From positions 15,781,044 through 15,845,043 of the forward strand of contig NC_091355.1 of assembly GCF_038502225.1 (NCBI RefSeq): a DNA stretch of 64,000 bases, written 5' to 3'. The position numbers and the translations under genes were made by a program. This DNA is from Cherax quadricarinatus. Taxonomy: Eukaryota; Arthropoda; Malacostraca; Decapoda; Parastacidae. Under the pieces are notes generated by a model. It ran no database searches, was not told the origin of the DNA, and was given only the letters and a program-made list of their open reading frames with translations. Shown piece by piece: positions 55,466 to 64,000 of the stretch (position 1 is the first letter of the stretch; each line of letters opens with the position of its first letter).

Positions 55466-55670
55466 AATGTTGGAAGATAATTAGACGTGCTAGATGATAA
55501 CTGCAACTGCTGGAAGATAATCAGATGTCTTGGAAGGTACCTACAGGTACCAGAAAATTACTCCATATGCTGAAAGATAACTAGATGTCTTGGAAGATAA
55601 CAAAATGTCTTAAAAGATTACAGCTGTTAAAGATAACTGCCTGTGCTGGAAGATAATTAGACATTATTAG
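55466..55670. repeat. Decayed tandem repeat around GGAAGATAA
   Basis: GCTGGAAGATAA and GATGTCTTGGAAG recur at roughly 25-35-bp spacing. Confidence 0.7.
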
Positions 55671-55675
55671 AAGAA

Positions 55676-55732
55676 GTGAAGAGGCGGGGCTTGGAGCTGT
55701 GATTCGATCCCTGCAACCACACCTAGGTGAGT

Positions 55733-55735
<3 letters not shown>
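55676..55735 (+). mobile_element. CR1-like 3' tail fragment
   Basis: GAAGAGGCGGGGCTTGGAGC then CTGCAACCACACCTAGGTGA and GTAAACACACAC. It runs straight into (CA)n. Confidence 0.87.

Positions 55736-55820
<85 letters not shown>
55733..55820. repeat. (CA)n microsatellite
   Basis: About 43 CA units at the 3' end of the CR1-like tail. Confidence 0.97.
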
Positions 55821-55821
<1 letters not shown>

Positions 55822-56011
55822 TACCAACATGCAGACACTCAGATTAAACGACAGAAAAAATATGGCAGATGAACAGGCAGGCAGACACTCATAAAAATTC
55901 ATGTAGACGAAGTCACAGACTAATTCATGAAGACGAAGTCTGGAAGAGAAGTGCAACACTCCCTAACGCAAGTCTGAACCAGAAAACTAAAGAAAAATGA
56001 AGCTGGCGGAA

Positions 56012-56033
56012 AGAGAGAGAGAGAGAGACAGAC

Positions 56034-56066
<33 letters not shown>

Positions 56067-56113
56067 AAGAGGGAGGGAGGGAAGTAGAGAGTAAGAGAGC
56101 AAGGCAGAGAGGG

Positions 56114-56172
<59 letters not shown>
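56012..56172. repeat. (GA)n and (GACA)n-rich tract
   Basis: GA repeats broken by CAGACAGA blocks. Purine-rich sequence continues to about 56,470. Confidence 0.9.
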
Positions 56173-56721
56173 AAGGCAGAGAGCGAAAGATGAAGGAAAG
56201 GTAGGAGATGAGATAGGGTGGAATGCAGACAAGGAACGAGGCTTAAAGCAGAGAGAGGAAGGGAGGCAGAACAATAGAGAGCGAGAGGAGATAGAGAAAG
56301 AGGTTAAGTGAAAACAGGAGAGAAATGGAAAGAGGAAAAGAGTAATAGAGGGACCATGGAAAAGAAGAAGAGACGGAGAGAAAAAAAGGGGAGCGGGGAA
56401 GAAAATCTGAGATGCAGACATGAGTGGAGGAAGGCAAGGATAACAAAGACAAAGAAGAAAAATAAAGAAAATGATAGGGGAACCAGCGATGGAGGAAGGA
56501 TTCGATAAAATGAAGGTAGACGAAGGCAAAAAACGACGTGATGGCTAGAAGAAAGGAAGTAGGAAGGAATACAGAAAGAAGTAAGGAAGATAGGAGGAAT
56601 GTAAACTAAGGAAGTACATGGATAAGGCAAACACAGCGAGTCGAGTCTATTTTGTAAAAGTTTTTCGACTGAGAAAACTAAATAACACGAACATAGAAAA
56701 GAAATATTCCAGTGTTTTGTT

Positions 56722-59700
56722 TGTGTAGTCATGGAAGGTTGTGTGAGTGTAGTCATGGAAGGTTGTGTGAGTGTAGTCATGGAAGGTTGTGTGAGTGTAG
56801 TCATGGAAGGTTGTGTGAGTGTAGTCATGGAAGGTTGTGTGAGTGTAGTCATGGAAGGTTGTGTGAGTGTAGTCATGGAAGGTTGTGTGAGTGTAGTCAT
56901 GGAAGGTTGTGTGAGTGTAGTCATGGAAGGTTGTGTGAGTGTAGTCATGGAAGGTTGTGTGAGTGTAGTCATGGAAGGTTGTGTGAGTGTAGTCATGGAA
57001 GGTTGTGTGAGTGTAGTCATGGAAGGTTGTGTGAGTGTAGTCATGGAAGGTTGTGTGAGTGTAGTCATGGAAGGTTGTGTGAGTGTAGTCATGGAAGGTT
57101 GTGTGAGTGTAGTCATGGAAGGTTGTGTGAGTGTAGTCATGGAAGGTTGTGTGAGTGTAGTCATGGAAGGTTGTGTGAGTGTAGTCATGGAAGGTTGTGT
57201 GAGTGTAGTCATGGAAGGTTGTGTGAGTGTAGTCATGGAAGGTTGTGTGAGTGTAGTCATGGAAGGTTGTGTGAGTTGTGTGAGTGTAGTCATGGAAGGT
57301 TGTGTGAGTGTAGTCATGGAAGGTTGTGTGAGTGTAGTCATGGAAGGTTGTGTGAGTGTAGTCATGGAAGGTTGTGTGAGTGTAGTCATGGAAGGTTGTG
57401 TGAGTGTAGTCATGGAAGGTTGTGTGAGTGTAGTCATGGAAGGTTGTGTGAGTGTAGTCATGGAAGGTTGTGTGAGTGTAGTCATGGAAGGTTGTGTGAG
57501 TGTAGTCATGGAAGGTTGTGTGAGTGTAGTCATGGAAGGTTGTGTGAGTGTAGTCATGGAAGGTTGTGTGAGTGTAGTCATGGAAGGTTGTGTGAGTGTA
57601 GTCATGGAAGGTTGTGTGAGTGTAGTCATGGGAGGTTGTGTGAGTGTAGTCATGGAAGGTTGTGTGAGTGTAGTCATGGAAGGTTGTGTGAGTGTAGTCA
57701 TGGAAGGTTGTGTGTGAGTGTAGTCATGGAAGGTTGTGTGAGTGTAGTCATGGAAGGTTGTGTGAGTGTAGTCATGGAAGGTTGTGTGAGTGTAGTCATG
57801 GAAGGTTGTGTGAGTGTAGTCATGGAAGGTTGTGTGAGTGTAGTCATGGAAGGTTGTGTGAGTGTAGTCATGGAAGGTTGTGTGAGTGTAGTCATGGAAG
57901 GTTGTGTGAGTGTAGTCATGGAAGGTTGTGTGAGTGTAGTCATGGAAGGTTGTGTGAGTGTAGTCATGGAAGGTTGTGTGAGTGTAGTCATGGAAGGTTG
58001 TGTGAGTGTAGTCATGGAAGGTTGTGTGAGTGTAGTCATGGAAGGTTGTGTGAGTGTAGTCATGGAAGGTTGTGTGAGTGTAGTCATGGAAGGTTGTGTG
58101 AGTGTAGTCATGGAAGGTTGTGTGAGTGTAGTCATGGAAGGTTGTGTGAGTGTAGTCATGGAAGGTTGTGTGAGTGTAGTCATGGAAGGTTGTGTGAGTG
58201 TAGTCATGGAAGGTTGTGTGAGTGTAGTCATGGAAGGTTGTGTGAGTGTAGTCATGGAAGGTTGTGTGAGTGTAGTCATGGAAGGTTGTGTGAGTGTAGT
58301 CATGGAAGGTTGTGTGAGTGTAGTCATGGAAGGTTGTGTGAGTGTAGTCATGGAAGGTTGTGTGAGTGTAGTCATGGAAGGTTGTGTGAGTGTAGTCATG
58401 GAAGGTTGTGTGAGTGTAGTCATGGAAGGTTGTGTGAGTGTAGTCATGGAAGGTTGTGTGAGTGTAGTCATGGAAGGTTGTGTGAGTGTAGTCATGGAAG
58501 GTTGTGTGAGTGTAGTCATGGAAGGTTGTGTGAGTGTAGTCATGGAAGGTTGTGTGAGTGTAGTCATGGAAGGTTGTGTGAGTGTAGTCATGGAAGGTTG
58601 TGTGAGTGTAGTCATGGAAGGTTGTGTGAGTGTAGTCATGGAAGGTTGTGTGAGTGTAGTCATGGAAGGTTGTGTGAGTGTAGTCATGGAAGGTTGTGTG
58701 AGTGTAGTCATGGAAGGTTGTGTGAGTGTAGTCATGGAAGGTTGTGTGAGTGTAGTCATGGAAGGTTGTGTGAGTGTAGCCATGGAAGGTTGTGTGAGTG
58801 TAGTCATGGGAACTTGTGTGAGTGTAGTCATGGAAGGTTGTGTGAGTGTAGTCATGGGAGGTTGTGTGAGTGTAGTCATGGAAGGTTGTAGTCATGGAAG
58901 GTTGTGTGAGTGTAGTCATGGAAGGTTGTGTGAGTGTAGTCATGGAAGGTTGTGTGAGTGTAGTCATGGAAGGTTGTGTGAGTGTAGTCATGGAAGGTTG
59001 TGTGAGTGTAGTCATGGAAGGTTGTGTGAGTGTAGTCATGGAAGGTTGTGTGAGTGTAGTCATGGAAGGTTGTGTGAGTGTAGTCATGGAAGGTTGTGTG
59101 AGTGTAGTCATGGAAGGTTGTGTGAGTGTAGTCATGGAAGGTTGTGTGAGTGTAGTCATGGAAGGTTGTGTGAGTGTAGTCATGGAAGGTTGTGTGAGTG
59201 TAGTCATGGAAGGTTGTGTGAGTGTAGTCATGGAAGGTTGTGTGAGTGTAGTCATGGAAGGTTGTGTGAGTGTAGTCATGGAAGGTTGTGTGAGTGTAGT
59301 CATGGAAGGTTGTGTGAGTGTAGTCATGGAAGGTTGTGTGAGTGTAGTCATGGAAGGTTGTGTGAGTGTAGTCATGGAAGGTTGTGTTAGTGTAGTCATG
59401 GAAGGTTGTGTGAGTGTAGTCATGGAAGGTTGTGTGAGTGTAGTCATGGAAGGTTGTGTGAGTGTAGTCATGGAAGGTTGTGTGAGTGTAGTCATGGAAG
59501 GTTGTGTGAGTGTAGTCATGGAAGGTTGTGTGAGTGTAGTCATGGAAGGTTGTGTGAGTGTAGTCATGGAAGGTTGTGTGAGTGTAGTCATGGAAGGTTG
59601 TGTGAGTGTAGTCATGGAAGGTTGTGTGAGTGTAGTCATGGAAGGTTGTGTGAGTGTAGTCATGGAAGGTTGTGTGAGTGTAGTCATGGAAGGTTGTGTG

Positions 59701-62468
59701 AGTGTAGTCATGGAAGGTTGTGTGAGTGTAGTCATGGAAGGTTGTGTGAGTGTAGTCATGGAAGGTTGTGTGAGTGTAGTCATGGAAGGTTGTGTGAGTG
59801 TAGTCATGGAAGGTTGTGTGAGTGTAGTCATGGAAGGTTGTGTGAGTGTAGTCATGGAAGGTTGTGTGAGTGTAGTCATGGAAGGTTGTGTGAGTGTAGT
59901 CATGGAAGGTTGTGTGAGTGTAGTCATGGAAGGTTGTGTGAGTGTAGTCATGGAAGGTTGTGTGAGTGTAGTCATGGAAGGTTGTGTGAGTGTAGTCATG
60001 GAAGGTTGTGTGAGTGTAGTCATGGAAGGTTGTGTGAGTGTAGTCATGGAAGGTTGTGTGAGTGTTGTCATGGAAGGCTGTGTGAGTGTTGTCATGGAAG
60101 GCTGTGTGAGTAGTGGAAGGTTGTGTGAGTGTAGTGGAAGGTTGTGTCAGTGTAGTCATGGAAGGTTGTGTGAGTGTAGTCATGGAAGGTTGTGTGAGTG
60201 TAGTCATGGAAGGTTGTGTGAGTGTAGTCATGGAAGGTTGTGTCAGTGTAGTCATGGAAGGTTGTTGTGTCAGTGTAGTGTAGTCATGGAAGGTTGTGTG
60301 AGTGTAGTCATGGAAGGTTGTGTGTAGTGTAGTCATGGAAGGTTGTGTGAGTCATGGAAGGTTGTGTCAGTGTAGTCATGGAAGGTTGTGTGTAGTCATG
60401 GAAGTGTAGTGTAGTCATGTAAGGTTGTGTGAGTGTAGTCATGGAAGGTTGTGTCAGTGTTGTGTGTAGTCAGTCATGGAAGGTTGTGTCAGTGTAGTCA
60501 TCGAAGGTTGTGTGAGTGTAGTCATGTTGTGTCATGGAAGGTTGTGTCAGTGTAGTCATGGAAGGTTGTGTGAGTGTAGTCATGGAAGGTTGTGTCAGTG
60601 TAGTCATGGAAGGTTGTGTGAGTGTAGTCATGGAAGGTTGTGTGAGTGTAGTCATGGAAGGTTGTGTGTATTGTCATGGAAGGTAGTGTGAGTGTAGTCG
60701 TGGAAGGTTGTGTGACTGTACTCAAGGAAGATTGTGTCAGTGTACTCCTGGAAGGTTGTGTGAGTGTAGTCATGGAAGGTTGTGTGAGTGTAGTCATGGG
60801 AGGTTGTGTCAGTGTAGTCAAGGAAGGTTGTGTCAGTGTAGTGATGGAAGGTTGTGTCAGTGTAGTCAAGGAAGGTTGTGTCAGTGTAGTCAAGGAAGGT
60901 TGTGTGAGTGTAGTCATGAAAGGTTGTGTGAGTGTAGTCAAGGAAGGTTGTGTCAGTGTAGTCATGGAAGGTTGTGTCAGTGTAGTCATGGAAGGTTGTG
61001 TCAGTGTAGTCATGGAAGGTTGTGTCAGTGTAGTCATGGAAGGTTGTGTCAGTGTAGTCATGGAAGGTTGTGTGAGTGTAGTCATGGAAGGTTGTGTGAG
61101 TGTAGTCATGGAAGGTTGTGTCAGTGTAGTTATGGAAGGTTGTGTCAGTGTAGTCATGGAAGGTTGTGTCAGTGTAGTTATGGAAGGTTGTGTGAGTGTA
61201 GTCATGGAAGGTTGTGTGAGTGTAGTCATGGAAGGTTGTGTCAGTGTAGTCATGGAAGGTTGTGTCAGTGTAGTTATGGAAGGTTGTGTCAGTGTAGTTA
61301 TGGAAGGTTGTGTCAGTGTAGTCATGGAAGGTTGTGTCAGTGTAGTCATGGAAGGTTGTGTCAGTGTAGTCATGGAAGGTTGTGTCAGTGTAGTCATGTG
61401 TCAGTGTAGTTGGAAGGTTGTGTCAGTGTAGTTATGGATGGTTGTGTCAGTGTAGTGATGGAAGGTTGTGTCAGTGTAGTTATGGATGGTTGTGTCAGTG
61501 TAGTGATGGAAGGTTGTGTCAGTGTAGTGATGGAAGGTTGTGTCAGTGTAGTTATGGAAGGTTGTGTCAGTGTAGTGATGGAAGGTTGTGTCAGTGTAGT
61601 CATGGAAGGTTGTGTCAGTGTAGTTATGGAAGGTTGTGTCAGTGTAGTCATGGAAGGTTGTGTCAGTGTAGTCATGGAAGGTTGTGTCAGTGTAGTTATG
61701 GAAGGTTGTGTCAGTGTAGTCATGGAAGGTTGTGTCAGTGTAGTTATGGAAGGTGGAAGGTTGTGTCAGTGTAGTCATGGAAGGTTGTGTCAGTGTAGTT
61801 ATGGAAGGTTGTGTCAGTGTAGTTATGGAAGGTTGTGTCAGTGTAGTTATGGAAGGTTGTGTCAGTGTAGTTGTAGTCATGGAAGGTTGTGTCAGTGTAG
61901 TTATGGAAGGTTGTGTCAAGGTTGTGTCAGTGTAGTTATGGAAGGTTGTGTCAGTGTAGTTATGGAAGGTTGTGTCAGTGTAGTTATGGAAGGTTGTGTC
62001 AGTGTAGTCATGGAAGGTTGTGTCAGTGTAGTTATGGAAGGTTGTGTCAGTGTAGTTATGGAAGGTTGTGTCAGTGTAGTTATGGAAGGTTGTGTCAGTG
62101 TAGTTATGGAAGGTTGTGTCAGTGTAGTTATGGAAGGTTGTGTCAGTGTAGTTATGGAAGGTTGTGTCAGTGTAGTTATGGAAGGTTGTGTCAGTGTAGT
62201 GATGGAAGGTTGTGTCAGTGTAGTTATGGAAGGTTGTGTCAGTGTAGTTATGGAAGGTTGTGTCAGTGTAGTTATGGATGGTTGTGTCAGTAGTATGTTG
62301 TGTCAGTGTAGTTATGGAAGGTTGTGTCAGTGTAGTTATGGAAGGTTGTGTCAGTGTAGTTATGGAAGGTTGTGTCAGTGTAGTTATGGAAGGTTGTGTC
62401 AGTGTAGTTATGGAAGGTTGTGTCAGTGTAGTTATGGAAGGTTGTGTCAGTGTAGTTATGGAAGGTTG
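56722..62468. repeat. 24-bp minisatellite, about 240 copies (5.7 kb)
   Basis: Units contain GTGTAGTCATGGAAGGTTGT plus GTGA. From 56,722 to about 60,060 the copies are almost identical, with rare single-base changes and four phase breaks (57,274, 57,712, 58,888 and 59,389). From 60,060 rightward units vary in length and sequence, and a GTTATGG/CAGTG variant dominates after 61,390. Eight codons per unit keep several frames open on both strands, up to 1,263 residues (56,304-60,095, minus). I treat these as non-coding. Confidence 0.98.
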
Positions 62469-62469
62469 G

Positions 62470-62985
62470 TTAAGTCTCGTCACAAGTTCTCGCTAACATT
62501 ACTCTGCATAAAATTTTCATAAGTTTAATTCTTTTTTCCTCACGTTTCCATCATGGTTAATGCTTCTAACATATTTTACACAGTACATTCAATTTATTTA
62601 CTAACATTAAGTTTAAAATATTGATGGCAGTCTGCACGTCCCCGGAGAAAACTGGTTTAGTTTTGAATCTTTCTACTTAAACATTTTTTAAATATATGTT
62701 TTCTTTAGTTCAGTTTCGTCCATACGCATTAGTTCATCTAAATCTTCCATGAAATTCTTGCATTTGTCTGACCAATAGTCTGAGGTGTTAACACAGTGTT
62801 TTGCTGTTTATACGAAATATCTCATGGCTCCTCCAAATAGCCAGGGGCAGTTTAATGTTACGAGGGGCAATTTAAATGCTGGAGGCACTGCGGATTTACC
62901 CTGTGTCCGAGATGGCTGCCATTTTCTAAGGATGACTATTTAGTATGAAATAAATTCAGTCAACTCATTAGAGCGCAAGTGGAAG
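62470..62985. other. AT-rich intergenic DNA, no gene seen
   Basis: No recognised feature. Confidence 0.4.
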
Positions 62986-62989
62986 GTCA

Positions 62990-63200
62990 GGGGCTGAGTA
63001 GCAATGCTATAACATCTCAGAGTACGTTCAAGGATCACAACAGTGTTATCATCACACTCACAAGGAAAATGATAGGCTGGATAACTAGAGGCTTAAATGA
63101 AGGATGCGTTAATGATTATACCTTTCAAGTCACTTGTTCCCTCGGTATTAGAATATTGCTGCACCCCTCGGTATTGGAATATTGCTGTGGTGCCTGCTTA
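62990..63200 (+). pseudogene. Possible RT thumb fragment of another non-LTR element
   Basis: MIGWITRGLNEG and, after a divergent stretch, PSVLEYCCG resemble the W-I-T-R and S-x-L-E-Y-C-C motifs found after the catalytic domain of some CR1/Jockey-type RTs. Only weak similarity is seen and the flanking frame is not recognisable. Confidence 0.4.
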
Positions 63201-63379
63201 GTAGTGCATACAACCAGCATCAACACCTGACTGAACAGACCACGAACGAAAAGACCAGGTTTGTGCCGGGCCTCAACTACCTCTGGAATCTTCTGAAATT
63301 AATCTTTTATACAATCAACGGCAATATCGACCATATCTTTGATAACATAAAATTGCAACATTTTCATAATTTTTTGTAG

Positions 63380-63790
63380 CAAGTGTAGTGTTATCATAAA
63401 ATACACGCTGTGTTCTAAACTACCATCAATCCTTGTTAAAATACACAATGTATTCCTTAACGACCACCAGTTCAAAATAATATATACGCCTTGTGAAATG
63501 TACAAATAAGCGGCATTTAGAAGACTGAAATTATGGCGACGTTCGCTCACAGCTGGATCATTATCTAGCTTTTCAATATACGCGCCTTGTTTTCGTTCCT
63601 TAACTACTTCCAAACCACCAGTTCTCTGGTTAAAAAAGAACACGTACTCGAACTATCCACAATTCCATAGTTTAAATTAGCATGTTCCTAATCCAGCACC
63701 AGTTTCCTAAATAAAGTGCACGATATATTCCCATACTACCGCCAGTCACTTGGAAAAAATTACCTTGTTCCCAAACTATTACTTTACCTA
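63380..63790. repeat. Decayed tandem repeat, about 60-65 bp
   Basis: Recurring AAAATACAC.ATGTATTCC, TAACTAC and ACCACCAGTT blocks. An old array with high divergence. Confidence 0.5.
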
Positions 63791-63824
63791 TGATTAAAAG
63801 GCGAAATATTCGTAGTTTTACACT

Positions 63825-64000
63825 GCAACTTCAAGTTGTCGGTTTAGAAACCGACAAGTTGAAGAATGAGACACTTGTTCAACATTTGGAAATCTGTAAT
63901 AGTTTTAAAAACTGTACAGTTGAAGAATGAGAAAAATGTGCAACATTTGGAGACCTAGGTTTCCAAACATTTGGAAACCTAGGTTTCCAAATGTTGTACA
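63825..64000. repeat. Module D-type palindromes, cut by the window end
   Basis: Hairpin arms at 63,829-63,845 and 63,848-63,864 differ at one base. A perfect 30-bp palindrome at 63,966-63,995 is centred on CCTAGG. GAATGAGACACTTGTTCAAC matches the tail of the 21,492 palindrome. Confidence 0.8.

Noticed and set aside
56304..60095. 1,263-residue minus-strand frame of MTTLTQPS repeats, and matching long plus-strand frames
   Set aside because: The 24-bp period is divisible by three, so both strands carry long frames. The phase switches mid-way (MTTLTQPS to FHDYTHTT) without any selection to keep one frame.
51155..62468. CRISPR-like arrays of 24-27-bp direct repeats
   Set aside because: Repeats are contiguous without unique spacers, no cas genes are present, and the context is eukaryotic.

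Overview
The window is eukaryotic, repeat-dominated, non-genic DNA, most likely from an arthropod and probably a decapod crustacean. That reading rests on several things: very dense (TG)n, (TA)n and (GA)n microsatellites, many minisatellite arrays, several old copies of one CR1-like retrotransposon family, and short dispersed modules of a style I associate with decapod genomes. The species assignment is an inference. I found no convincing single-copy host gene, no rRNA and no functional tRNA. Most long open frames are side effects of tandem repeats.

Layout. 1-1.9 kb is the 3' part of an RTE-like non-LTR retrotransposon with an uninterrupted reverse transcriptase. 2.0-2.3 kb holds a palindrome of Penelope-like element (PLE) ends and a zinc-finger fragment. 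2.4-9.2 kb holds two minus-strand CR1-like copies separated by (TG)n and a dispersed repeat. 9.7-13.1 kb is minisatellites, palindromes and a 100-N assembly gap. 13.4-18.1 kb holds a decayed plus-strand CR1 copy and an interrupted minus-strand one. 18.1-19.2 kb is a 24-bp array. 20-22.9 kb carries dispersed modules and simple repeats. 23.1-29.7 kb is a 26-bp array of about 255 units. 30-34.5 kb holds retrotransposon tails and fragments. 34.9-36.0 kb is a large foldback element with a second foldback nested in it. 36.3-37.6 kb is a PLE with a GIY-YIG endonuclease between (TA)n tracts. 37.8-38.5 kb holds an unrecognised protein-coding remnant beside SINE pieces. 39-43.5 kb is mostly CR1 debris and AT-rich DNA. 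43.6-45.6 kb is 61-bp and 26-bp arrays. 46-47.6 kb is a decayed CR1 copy. 47.6-51.1 kb is simple and purine-rich DNA and a SINE. 51.2-54.1 kb is 27-, 18- and 20-bp arrays. 56.7-62.5 kb is a 24-bp array of about 240 units. The window ends in palindromic modules.

How the parts relate. Three dispersed families share one secondary-structure plan: a foldback module (A), a second foldback module (B) and the 3' region of the PLE. Each has a short stem I, a CTGATGA-like or TTGATAA-like core, a hairpin, GAAA, and a short self-complementary stretch before the other stem-I strand. This is the outline of a minimal type I hammerhead ribozyme. Stem I differs in sequence between families but still pairs, and one core pair also appears to covary. 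PLEs are known to carry hammerhead ribozymes, so the foldback modules may be non-autonomous relatives of PLEs. This is the most interesting signal in the window. All functional conclusions from it are inference, because no folding or homology search could be run.

Tandem arrays make up roughly 20 kb of the 64 kb. Retrotransposon ends repeatedly coincide with microsatellites, which suggests insertion into, or birth of, simple repeats at element ends.
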